DNA of 64,000 nt from DATGSL01 sp964645585 (lineage in GTDB: Bacteria > Verrucomicrobiota > Verrucomicrobiia > Opitutales > T3Sed10-336). A program made the translations under genes and the position numbers. Shown here piece after piece: positions 15,881 through 23,727 of the stretch. The DNA lies in the NCBI GenBank assembly GCA_964645585.1, contig CAZYAN010000019.1, forward strand, positions 3,698-67,697. Direction: 5' to 3'. The notes beneath the pieces are model-generated. The model saw nothing but the letters and a program-made list of their open reading frames with translations. It was not told the DNA's origin and did not search any database. Position 1 is the stretch's first letter. Every line of letters starts with the position of its first letter.

Positions 15881-16861
15881 ATGACACACATGAAGACCCG
15901 CGTTACTACCATCCGCACCCCGATCCGAATGGCCCTTGCTGCCGTTCTTGCGATCTTCTCCGCCGGAACTCTGCTGGCTCAGGAAACCGACGTCGAGTTG
16001 CAGATCGAGCAATCCGCGAACCTGAGTGACTGGGAGACCGTCCCCGCTGCGAGTATCATTTTGGGTGAGGACGGGACGATGCGTATTCCAGATGCAGGCA
16101 CCAGTGCCTTCTACCGGTTGCGCATTAACACGACGTCGATCGAATCCCCCGGTTTTGTGACCGTCGATGGCGGCACGCTTCCGCCGATTTCCGATCTCGG
16201 CGCGCTCGATGTTCAGACATTCCAGATTGGCCGCTATCCGGTAACTTGGGGCGAATGGCAGGAAGTCCGGGCCGAGGCGTCAACCTACGGCTATGATATT
16301 GGCGATGCAGGCGCGGGCTGTGCGGACAATCATCCTGTGTACAGCGTCAGCTGGTTCGACGTCCTGAAGTGGCTGAACCTGAAGAGTGAAATCGACGGTC
16401 TCACACCGGTTTATACGGAATACGGCGCGGTGTTGCGGACGGGCGGGGATCCATTCGGGACGGATTGGGATTCTTCGGCGGACGGTTACCGGTTGCCGAC
16501 TGAAATGGAATGGGAGTTCGCCGCCCGCGGCGGGAACAGCAGTCAGGGATTCAGCTTCAGCGGCAGCAACGATGCCGACGAGGTCGCGTGGCATCGAAAT
16601 AATTCTCTCGGCGCGTCATGCGATATCGCTGGCGGCCGGGGAACCTGGCCGGTCGGCAGAAAAGCCGCCAATGAACTCGGGCTCTACGACATGAGCGGAA
16701 ACGTGTTCGAGTGGTGCTGGGACCGCTTGCCGGACATGAACCCCATCATTCGCGGCGGGAGCTGGAATAACAATCCACCGGGCTGCCAGGTCTCGAGCTG
16801 GTCGGATCGCAGCCCGTCCGAAGGATTTGTTATTGTCGGTTTTCGCATGGCCAAAAACTGA
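15881..16861 (+). CDS. Secreted FGE-sulfatase (SUMF1) fold protein lacking one copper cysteine
   Basis: A 326-residue exported protein. A signal peptide (hydrophobic to about LLAQ) is followed by a small beta module (about 40-85, ending TSAFYRLRI) shared with other secreted proteins in the window. A formylglycine-generating-enzyme fold comes next (IGRYPVTWGEWQEV, YRLPTEMEWEFAARGG, LYDMSGNVFEWCWDR, RGGSWNNN). In active FGE two cysteines follow the GGS motif. Here the first is replaced (WNNNPPGC), so oxidase activity is unlikely and another role, such as ligand binding outside the cell, is inferred. ATG at 15881 is used; ATG at 15890 is equally possible. The gene leads a cluster with the pseudopilin and PEP-CTERM genes. 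Confidence 0.8.
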   Translation: MTHMKTRVTTIRTPIRMALAAVLAIFSAGTLLAQETDVELQIEQSANLSDWETVPAASIILGEDGTMRIPDAGTSAFYRLRINTTSIESPGFVTVDGGTLPPISDLGALDVQTFQIGRYPVTWGEWQEVRAEASTYGYDIGDAGAGCADNHPVYSVSWFDVLKWLNLKSEIDGLTPVYTEYGAVLRTGGDPFGTDWDSSADGYRLPTEMEWEFAARGGNSSQGFSFSGSNDADEVAWHRNNSLGASCDIAGGRGTWPVGRKAANELGLYDMSGNVFEWCWDRLPDMNPIIRGGSWNNNPPGCQVSSWSDRSPSEGFVIVGFRMAKN

Positions 16862-16964
16862 TCCGCCCGCCTTTTTGTCGCTCAACCCCTTTGGCTGACG
16901 GAGGCGCGGGAGAATCAGCAAAAACAACGCGAGTGAACCGTGAAACAACGAAACAACTCCATCA

Positions 16965-17651
16965 ATGAACACAAAGCGATTCGGGTTTACCCTTATTGAG
17001 CTTCTTACCGTCATCGCCATTATCGGAATCCTCGCCGCTATCTTGATTCCTGTGGCTTCAAGGATCAGAGACGAGGCTCGGGCGGCGCAGTGCAAAAGCA
17101 ACCAGCGCGAATCCGGGGTCGGGCTTCTCCTGATGGCGAACGACGACGAAGGCCGGCTGGCGGTCGTGCGGCAGGGCAATGGATACGGGCGGTGGGGGCA
17201 GCATATTCTGGACGACGGGTATATCGACAGCGGTTCACGCGCTGTGCTCTATTGTCCATCTTGGGATCCGATTGACTATTATATCCCAGCGTGGGATTAC
17301 CGGACGTACGGCTTCAATATGATTCAGAGCCGTTATACCCAAATTTATCGGGACACGGGACCAGAGATGTTTGTTATCAATACCGAGAAAATTGAGGATC
17401 CGTCTCGGTATTTCATCCTCGCTGACAGTTACTATCCCGGCAACCGAAATCAGCGATTCAGAATATCCGACTATCGTGCGAGCGACCTCGACGGGCTGCA
17501 TCTGCGGCATAACGGAAAACTCAATATGTTCTTCCTTGACGGTCACGTGGAAACGGTCGATCCGCTGGGGCTGGCAGTGATCGGTTTTCGCACCGTCTAT
17601 GGAGAGAATGAAAAGATAATCAACCTCCCGCGACCTCCAACCATCCGTTGA
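16965..17651 (+). CDS. Prepilin-type N-terminal cleavage/methylation protein (H-X9-DG type) 1
   Basis: A 228-residue pseudopilin-like protein. The class III signal KRFG/FTLIELLTVIAIIGILA is processed by prepilin peptidase after Gly and leaves an N-methyl-Phe helix for assembly or anchoring. The globular part carries the C-terminal HNGKLNMFFLDGHVE signature (H-X9-DG) typical of the large Verrucomicrobia, Lentisphaerae and Planctomycetes pseudopilin families. It lies between the FGE-like gene and a PEP-CTERM gene, the first of three such pseudopilin/PEP-CTERM neighbourhoods here. The precise function of this family is unknown. No prepilin peptidase or secretion ATPase is encoded in the window. 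Confidence 0.88.
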   Translation: MNTKRFGFTLIELLTVIAIIGILAAILIPVASRIRDEARAAQCKSNQRESGVGLLLMANDDEGRLAVVRQGNGYGRWGQHILDDGYIDSGSRAVLYCPSWDPIDYYIPAWDYRTYGFNMIQSRYTQIYRDTGPEMFVINTEKIEDPSRYFILADSYYPGNRNQRFRISDYRASDLDGLHLRHNGKLNMFFLDGHVETVDPLGLAVIGFRTVYGENEKIINLPRPPTIR

Positions 17652-17737
17652 CCCAAGCGATACCGGCCGCTGTTTTCGGCGGGCTGGGAAATATTCTCTT
17701 TACCATCCAAACAGCAACCATGAATGAAAGGAGTTCA

Positions 17738-18556
17738 ATGACAACACGACACCTCACTCTCTCGCTCCTCGCCGCCGCCGGCCTTGGAGGGGCTGCTCTC
17801 TCGACGCACGCGGCGGTTTATCTTTCAGAAGATTTCGAAGGTTATAACGCGGGCGATCTCACATCACAGAGTTCTTGGACAACCGCGGCGTCGGCCAGTT
17901 TGCAGGTTTCAACCGATCACGCCGCGGGCGGCAGCAACTCCGCGCTGGCACAGGCTATTACGGGCGGATCGGGAAATAACGCTGGAGAACGAAATCTGAT
18001 CCAGTTCGAGGCCATTGGCACGCCGACCGCGAATAACCGAGTGGTCTTCAGTTTCGACTTCCTCGATACCAGTCCCTCAGCGGATCCGTACACGCAATTC
18101 GCCACCATTCAGTCACCGGTCCCTCAGGGAGGCGCTTACATCGTTTACCTCGGATTGGACAGCAGTCTCACTTCGGCAGATCAAGGCGGTAATTACTACA
18201 TGGCGGGGATCCGAAACCATGACGACCATGCCATGTTTAAACTGAATGAAGGAGGGGCGATCACGCGGACCGACGACTGGGTGAACCTCAAAGTCGAGAT
18301 CAGCGACACCGAGTTTCGATTCTACGTCAATGACGTTCTCGCGAAGACGGTTGCAACCACTTTGGCCGCTGCGAACACTTACGATCGTGTACGAATCGGA
18401 TCCGGTGTTGGAGATCCTGGAGCCGACGCCTATTACGATAATATTACCGTCTATACCATTCCCGAGCCGGCAACTTGGTCCGCGATTCTCGCGGGCTCGG
18501 CTCTTCTTGCGGTCTTGGGGGCGCGCCGCCTTCGGAAGCGGGAGAATCTCGAGTAA
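17738..18556 (+). CDS. PEP-CTERM sorting domain protein 1
   Basis: A 272-residue exported protein with a signal peptide ending near STHA and a beta-rich, concanavalin-like body (DFEGYNAGDL at the start). The C-terminal PEP-CTERM anchor is IPEPATW, a hydrophobic helix and the basic tail RRLRKRE. PEP-CTERM proteins are processed by an exosortase and sent to the outer surface or exopolymer; no exosortase gene is in the window. ATG at 17738 is chosen because AAAGGAG lies about five bases upstream and the signal peptide begins there, although the frame is open earlier. A hairpin with a T-rich tail follows the stop. Confidence 0.87.
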   Translation: MTTRHLTLSLLAAAGLGGAALSTHAAVYLSEDFEGYNAGDLTSQSSWTTAASASLQVSTDHAAGGSNSALAQAITGGSGNNAGERNLIQFEAIGTPTANNRVVFSFDFLDTSPSADPYTQFATIQSPVPQGGAYIVYLGLDSSLTSADQGGNYYMAGIRNHDDHAMFKLNEGGAITRTDDWVNLKVEISDTEFRFYVNDVLAKTVATTLAAANTYDRVRIGSGVGDPGADAYYDNITVYTIPEPATWSAILAGSALLAVLGARRLRKRENLE

Positions 18557-18583
18557 CGTAACACCAGATTGAATTGTCGATGC

Positions 18584-18630
18584 GTCCCTTCTCTACCTAA
18601 TCGCGAAGAAGGGACTCCTTTTCTTCTTTT
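18584..18630 (+). terminator. Intrinsic terminator after PEP-CTERM gene 1
   Basis: A perfect 9-bp stem GTCCCTTCT (18584-18592) / AGAAGGGAC (18607-18615) with a 14-base loop, then TCCTTTTCTTCTTTT. The next gene's ATG is immediately after the T tract, so read-through or a separate start site would be needed for the ADP-ribosylglycohydrolase gene. Confidence 0.6.
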
Positions 18631-20070
18631 ATGTCTATTCGTACCCGTACTTCATCAAAGCCCCAGCGCGCCCGGGCGATGCTTCTTGTGCTGTTTCTTC
18701 TTTGTCAGACCGCGCTCTTGGCAGTTGACAAGGAATCGCTTCGACATCCGGATCTGGTTTATCGGGCATACGAGCCGAAACCGACTGACAGGGTGATCGT
18801 TCGAACGGAATATTTCGATCAGCTGTACGGTTTTTGGCTTGGGCAGAATATCGCGAACTGGACGGGATTGCTCACGGAACTGGACAAAGTTGGGAATACG
18901 GGCGGAGTGGAGTCGGGGCCGTTCTACACAAGGGACGACTGGGGTTCGCCGACTCGACGCAGTTATACAGGAGCGGATCACCGGAAGATCGCACCGACGA
19001 TCGACTTCTACTTCGTCGATGAAGACGGTGTTTGGGGCTCGGATGATGATACGGATCTAGAATATATGTACCAGCACCTCCTCTTCCAGAACAAGACGAG
19101 TGTGCTTTCGCCGGAACAGATTCGAGATGGCTGGCTGCATCACATTTATTCGGAGAAGAAATGGTCTCCGCACGGGAAGGACCGTGAAGGGAACTATCGA
19201 AACTTTCTGTGGGTTTCCAACCAGCGAGCGTACAATTTAATGGAAGAATACGGCATGTTTCCTCCATTCACGGGCGAGCCGACACAGAATGAGCACTTTG
19301 ATATGATCGATGCCCAGCTGACGACGGAGATTTTCGGACTCTTCGCGCCTGCCCGGGCCGATGTCGCGTTACGGATGGCCTATCTTCCGATCCGGACGAC
19401 CGCCTATGAGAACGCGGCTTGGATCGCGGAATTTTATGTGATTATGCATTCGCTCGCGTCGCGGGTGGACCGGGAACTGCCGATGCGCGAGCAAATACTC
19501 TGGCTGGCGGAGACCGCGCGAACACGTCTGCCGGAGCACGGCTACTCGGCGAAGATGTTCGATTTTGTGCGGGAGCGGTATGATGCGGATATCACGTGGG
19601 AGGAAGCGAGAGACGAAGTTTATCTACGCTATCAGGTGGAACAGGAGGACGGATATGATCTGACTTCGAGGCAATTGCGGTGCAACGGATGTTTCGCGGC
19701 CGGAATTAATTTTGCCGCGAGCCTGATCAGTTTGTTCTGGGGAGAGGGAGATATCAAAGAGACGATTAAGATCGCAACCCTGGCGGGATGGGATTCCGAT
19801 AATCCCGCGGCGACTTGGGGCGGGCTCCTTGGATTTATGATCGGCAAAAAAGGAGTGGAAGAAGCCTTTGGCCGGACCTTTTCGAACCGATATAATATTC
19901 ACCGCACGCGCCGCAATTTTCTTGAAGGCGGAATCGATACCTTTGATAACATGGCGCGGACAGGGGTTTTCGTCATCGACCGGGTTGTGCAGGAGGAAAT
20001 GGGCGGAGGCATCGATCTGGAAAAGGACGTTTGGTATATCCCCGAGGCGGAACCGATCCGCTTTTATTGA
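18631..20070 (+). CDS. Secreted ADP-ribosylglycohydrolase-family protein
   Basis: A 479-residue exported member of the DraG/ARH all-alpha fold, which removes ADP-ribose from targets or splits related N-glycosides using Mg2+. Metal-site motifs are visible: GFWLGQNIANWTG near the N-terminus, SDDDTDLEYMY, and near the C-terminus LAGWDSDNPAATWGGLLGFMIG. An N-terminal hydrophobic segment (MLLVLFLLCQTALLAV, starting at about residue 17) indicates export, unlike classical cytoplasmic DraG. A second ATG at 18679 begins exactly at that segment and may be the true start. Neighbouring kinase and importer genes suggest use of the released ribosyl sugar; this is inference. Confidence 0.78.
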   Translation: MSIRTRTSSKPQRARAMLLVLFLLCQTALLAVDKESLRHPDLVYRAYEPKPTDRVIVRTEYFDQLYGFWLGQNIANWTGLLTELDKVGNTGGVESGPFYTRDDWGSPTRRSYTGADHRKIAPTIDFYFVDEDGVWGSDDDTDLEYMYQHLLFQNKTSVLSPEQIRDGWLHHIYSEKKWSPHGKDREGNYRNFLWVSNQRAYNLMEEYGMFPPFTGEPTQNEHFDMIDAQLTTEIFGLFAPARADVALRMAYLPIRTTAYENAAWIAEFYVIMHSLASRVDRELPMREQILWLAETARTRLPEHGYSAKMFDFVRERYDADITWEEARDEVYLRYQVEQEDGYDLTSRQLRCNGCFAAGINFAASLISLFWGEGDIKETIKIATLAGWDSDNPAATWGGLLGFMIGKKGVEEAFGRTFSNRYNIHRTRRNFLEGGIDTFDNMARTGVFVIDRVVQEEMGGGIDLEKDVWYIPEAEPIRFY

Positions 20071-20103
20071 GATGAACCGCCGGCAGGAGCGAGCAGCGCT
20101 GCA

Positions 20104-20172
20104 ATAACAAAATGTGGCGGCGCCTTCCAGCCGCTGATTCGCATAACAAAGCGGCGGATGCCGCTTCCAGGC
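20104..20172 (+). repeat. Dispersed two-hairpin repeat, copy 1
   Basis: Contains GTGGCGGCGCCTTCCAGCCG, then CTGATTCGCATAACAAAGCGGC and GATGCCGCTTCCAGG. Two short inverted repeats are joined by a CGCATAAC linker. It matches copies at 27964-28026 (minus), 42396-42441 and 50764-50831 (minus). It overlaps the 5' end of the open frame of the following esterase. Confidence 0.7.
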
Positions 20173-20258
20173 TTCGGGGTTCAGATCTTATTGTAGTGCC
20201 ATTCAGTGACGTGACACGGAAAACTGGTGACCGCGCGAAAGTCTGCAAGACACGCTTC

Positions 20259-21164
20259 GTGCTTCGCTTTGCGCGCCGATGGGCAGCGGTCCGTCTGGGG
20301 ATTCTTACCGCTGGACTTTTTGTCGCGGCATCGTGCCTTGGGGCGGAGCCGGACACGGCGGAGGACAAGCTGGCCAGACACGGCTGGAGCGCTGAGGTCT
20401 ACAAAGTCGCGGGCGAAGCGCGGCTGAAGCTTTGGCGGAAGAATCCGCCGGGGCATGCGGAGACGGACAGGAGACCGGCGATCATCTTTTTTTATGGCGG
20501 CGGATGGAAGGCGCGCAATCTGGCGCAGTTTCAACGGCAGGGAGAACACTTCGCGCGACGAGGTATGGTGGCGGTTCTGGCGGATTATCGCGTACGGAGC
20601 CGCTACGGCGGCACCCCGTTTGATTGTGTAGAGGACGCGAAGAGCGCGATTCGGCACCTTCGAGCCACCGCGGCCTCCCGCGGCGTGGACCCGGACCGGA
20701 TTGTTGCGGGCGGCGGATCGGCGGGCGGTCACCTCGCCGCCGCTGCTGCCCTCGTGCCGGGTTTTGATGCGCCCGGCGACCCAGCTGAATCGTGTATTCC
20801 GGATGCGCTCATCCTTTTCAACCCGGCCTACGGGCATTACCATCGCGGCTACGGGTTTCCCGATTTGCAGGAGCGATGGAAGGAAATTTCCCCGATCGCC
20901 TACATCCGCACAGGAGCGCCGCCCAGCATCGTCTTCCTCGGCGACCGCGACAAGTTTATCTCCGTGGAGACGGCAAAAGCCTGGGAACGGCGGATGGAAG
21001 CGGCAGGGGTTCGCAGTGAGCTTCACTTGTATAAAGGACGGGCGCACGGGTTCTTCAATCGAGGAGATGATTTTGCGGACACCTTGGCGAAAGCGGACGC
21101 GTTTCTCGTGTCACTCGGGTATCTTGAACCATTCGATAAGGATGCACCGGCAATTTTTCGTTGA
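20259..21164 (+). CDS. Secreted alpha/beta-hydrolase esterase (acetyl-xylan esterase-like)
   Basis: About 301 residues with a signal peptide (RLGILTAGLFVAASCLGAEP). An alpha/beta-hydrolase domain of the BD-FAE/Aes type follows: oxyanion FFYGGGWKAR, nucleophile elbow GGGSAGGH, acid in FLGDRDKF, and base His in GRAHGFF. It would de-esterify sugar or glycan acyl groups outside the cytoplasm. The frame is open from an ATG at 20112, but that ATG lies inside a dispersed repeat. GTG at 20259, just before the signal peptide, is therefore preferred, without a clear ribosome-binding site. Its stop overlaps the -35 of the importer promoter. Confidence 0.75.
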   Translation: MLRFARRWAAVRLGILTAGLFVAASCLGAEPDTAEDKLARHGWSAEVYKVAGEARLKLWRKNPPGHAETDRRPAIIFFYGGGWKARNLAQFQRQGEHFARRGMVAVLADYRVRSRYGGTPFDCVEDAKSAIRHLRATAASRGVDPDRIVAGGGSAGGHLAAAAALVPGFDAPGDPAESCIPDALILFNPAYGHYHRGYGFPDLQERWKEISPIAYIRTGAPPSIVFLGDRDKFISVETAKAWERRMEAAGVRSELHLYKGRAHGFFNRGDDFADTLAKADAFLVSLGYLEPFDKDAPAIFR

Positions 21165-21197
21165 CCCGACTTCCCGGTGGCGCAAATGTTTGCGCCA
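21161..21197 (+). promoter_or_regulatory. Promoter with TGGCGCAA palindromic operator (site 2)
   Basis: TTGACC (21161-21166), 11 bases, then TGGCGCAAATGTTTGCGCCA (21178-21197), 13 bases before the ATG of the sugar-binding protein. The geometry and the TTTTTC preceding the -35 are the same as at 15702-15738. The palindrome would block the -10 region when occupied. Confidence 0.72.
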
Positions 21198-21209
21198 CTC
21201 GATGCTGTT

Positions 21210-22178
21210 ATGAATACCTTCACCCGTCTTCGATTCATCCGTACGATTTCCCTGCCGCTTCTCGTTTTTGCGGTTTTGCTGAGTCTGGGCTGTCAGGAGG
21301 CGGCCAGCCCCGGGGAGCGGACGTTGGACGGAAAACCGAGAATCGCGCTGGTGATGAAGTCGCTGGCTAACGAGTTCTTCAGCACGATGGCGAACGGGGC
21401 CAAGGAACACCAGGCGGCGAACGCGGACCAGTATGACCTGATCGTCAACGGCATTCGCAACGAAACGGATCTCGACGGACAGATGAACCTGGTCGACCAG
21501 ATGATTGCGCAGCAGGTGGACGCGATTGTGATTGCTCCCGCGGATTCCCAAGCCCTCATCACGGTTCTGAAACGCGCCCGCGACGCCGGCATCCTTGTGA
21601 TCAATATCGACAACAAGCTCGATAGCGCGACCTTGGAGCAAGCCGGACTGAACGTTCCGTTTGTTGGTCCTGACAACCGTGATGGCGCGCGCAAAGTGGG
21701 TGAAGCCGTGGCGGCGAAGCTCAATCCGGGGGACCAGGTGGGCATTATTGAAGGCGTTCCGACGGCATTTAACAGCCAGCAGCGGAGACTGGGGTTTGAA
21801 GATGCGATGAAGGCGGCCGGCATGGATATTGTCGGTATTCAAAGCGGCAACTGGGAGATGGACGACGCGAACAACGTCGCCGCGGGAATGCTGAGCAAGC
21901 ATCCGGATTTGAAAGCGATCCTTTGCGCGAATGACAGCATGGCGCTGGGGGCTGTTGCCGCGGTCGACGCCGCGGGAAGGCGGGGCAATGTTCTGATTGC
22001 CGGATTCGACAACATTGGAGCGATCACGCCGATGATCGAGGACGGGCGGGTGGTTGCCACGGCGGATCAGCACGGGGACCAGCTGGCCGTTTTCGGAATT
22101 GAAGCCGCCCTCCAGATTCTCCGGGAAGGAGCGGCGCCCGAGGACAGAACGACCGACGTCGATCTGATCACGCGTTAA
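21210..22178 (+). CDS. rbsB: Sugar ABC transporter substrate-binding lipoprotein (RbsB-like)
   Basis: A 322-residue periplasmic-binding protein anchored by a lipobox (LLSLGC, Cys near 26). The mature part has the ribose/galactose-type fold (IALVMKSLANEFFSTMANGAKEH, DGARKVGEAVAAKL, DSMALGAVAAV, VLIAGFDNI). It captures a sugar for the RbsA/RbsC-like partners encoded next. ATG at 21210 lies directly after the operator, so transcripts probably have a very short leader. The ligand is most likely a pentose given the kinase, but allose, autoinducer-2 or other sugars cannot be excluded. Confidence 0.85.
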   Translation: MNTFTRLRFIRTISLPLLVFAVLLSLGCQEAASPGERTLDGKPRIALVMKSLANEFFSTMANGAKEHQAANADQYDLIVNGIRNETDLDGQMNLVDQMIAQQVDAIVIAPADSQALITVLKRARDAGILVINIDNKLDSATLEQAGLNVPFVGPDNRDGARKVGEAVAAKLNPGDQVGIIEGVPTAFNSQQRRLGFEDAMKAAGMDIVGIQSGNWEMDDANNVAAGMLSKHPDLKAILCANDSMALGAVAAVDAAGRRGNVLIAGFDNIGAITPMIEDGRVVATADQHGDQLAVFGIEAALQILREGAAPEDRTTDVDLITR

Positions 22179-22203
22179 GGAGGCTGGACCGGGAAAGCGA
22201 AGA

Positions 22204-23727
22204 ATGCCGAATCCCGTTCTCCAGACAGTCGGCTTGCGGAAGGCGTACAAGGTTCCGGTCCTTATCGATTTCGATTTTGACCTGCTGCCAGGCGAGGTTC
22301 ACGCCCTGGTTGGAAGCAATGGCGCGGGGAAATCCACTTTCGCACGCATTCTTTGCGGCATGACGGAGCCAAACGGCGGCGAGATCCGGCTTGCCGGCTC
22401 GCCGTATTCTCCCCGGTCGAAGCGCGAGGCGGAACGAGCCGGCGTCGTGATGGTTTTGCAGGAGCTCAATGTTATCGGCACGCTGACCGTTGCGGAAAAT
22501 ATCTTTCTCAACCGGCTCCCGAGACGCTTTGGATTTATTCGGTATCCACAGTTACATGACGCGGCGGTCAAGGCGCTCGAGCGTGTGGGGCTGACAAACA
22601 TTTCGTCCGGCGCGTCAGCCGGAAGTCTCGGCGTAGGACAGCAGCAGCTTGTCGAGATCGCCGGCGCGCTTGCTCGAAACTGCCGGGTGCTGATCCTCGA
22701 TGAACCGACCGCCGCCTTGACCGGTCCGGAGATCGAGCGGCTCTTTGAAAACATTCGCCGGCTTCGGACCGAAGGCGTCGGAATCATTTATATCAGCCAC
22801 CGAATGGAGGAAATCCGCCAAATCGCCGACCGGGTGACCGTGCTCCGGGACGGCCGTCATATTTGCACCCTGAAGGCGTCTGGCGCCAGTCCGTCGGAGA
22901 TCGTGCGGGAAATGGTCGGACACGAGTTGCCGCCCCGGCGAACGGTCAGTTCACGCGTGCGCGGCGAGGTGGGTCTGCGCGTTCGGAATCTGCGAGCAAA
23001 GCCGGCGGTTCGCGGCGTCAGTTTCGACGTGCACCGCGGCGAGATCCTTGGGATTGCCGGATTGATCGGTTCGGGGCGGACGGAGACGCTGCGGGTCATT
23101 TTCGGGGCCGATCCGCGCGACAGCGGGGAAATCCTGGCGGGCGAGCCGTTGCGGCCCCTTTCGATTCGCAAGCCATCGGATGCGATTGCCGCGGGCATCG
23201 GAATGATTCCCGAGGACCGCAAACAAGATGCCTTGCTGCTGGAGAAATCGATTCGAATTAACGCCACCTTGGCGACGGTATCGCGGCATGCCCGTCATGG
23301 ATGGCTGAATACAGAAATTGAAACCGCGTCGGCTGCCGCGGTATGCGACCGCCTCGACGTGCGCCGGGCGTCGCTGGAACAGCCGGTGTCGGAGTTGAGC
23401 GGAGGAAATCAGCAAAAAGTCGTCGTGGCACGGTGGCTGGCGCGGAATTGCGACGTGCTGCTGTTTGACGAGCCGACGCGCGGGATCGACGTCGCGGCGA
23501 AGGAGGTTTTGTACGACGCGCTTCGCGGACTCGCGGACGAGGGAAAGGCGCTCGTCGTCGTCTCAAGCGACTTGATCGAACTGATGGCTCTTTGTGACCG
23601 CATCGCGGTCATGTCGGCCGGCCGGATCGCGGAAACGTTTCTGCCTGGCGCGTGGACCCAGGAGAAACTGACGCGCGCGGCATTCAGCGGTTATCTCGAA
23701 CGGAACGAAACGCAGACAGGAAAATGA
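22204..23727 (+). CDS. rbsA: Sugar ABC transporter ATP-binding protein, double ATPase (RbsA-like)
   Basis: A 507-residue protein with two ABC domains, the CUT2-class arrangement. The first has Walker A GSNGAGKST (about 38-46), signature LGVGQQQ and Walker B LILDEPTAAL. The second has a degenerate P-loop GLIGSGRTE, signature LSGGNQQKV and LLFDEPTRGID. It powers import through the permease encoded next. It starts 25 bases after rbsB, with GGAGG about 20 bases upstream. The stop overlaps the permease ATG (ATGA), so translation is coupled. Confidence 0.93.
   Translation: MPNPVLQTVGLRKAYKVPVLIDFDFDLLPGEVHALVGSNGAGKSTFARILCGMTEPNGGEIRLAGSPYSPRSKREAERAGVVMVLQELNVIGTLTVAENIFLNRLPRRFGFIRYPQLHDAAVKALERVGLTNISSGASAGSLGVGQQQLVEIAGALARNCRVLILDEPTAALTGPEIERLFENIRRLRTEGVGIIYISHRMEEIRQIADRVTVLRDGRHICTLKASGASPSEIVREMVGHELPPRRTVSSRVRGEVGLRVRNLRAKPAVRGVSFDVHRGEILGIAGLIGSGRTETLRVIFGADPRDSGEILAGEPLRPLSIRKPSDAIAAGIGMIPEDRKQDALLLEKSIRINATLATVSRHARHGWLNTEIETASAAAVCDRLDVRRASLEQPVSELSGGNQQKVVVARWLARNCDVLLFDEPTRGIDVAAKEVLYDALRGLADEGKALVVVSSDLIELMALCDRIAVMSAGRIAETFLPGAWTQEKLTRAAFSGYLERNETQTGK

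Noticed and set aside
20112..20258. ATG at 20112 as start of the esterase
   Set aside because: It lies inside a dispersed intergenic repeat found elsewhere; the signal peptide begins only at the GTG near 20259.
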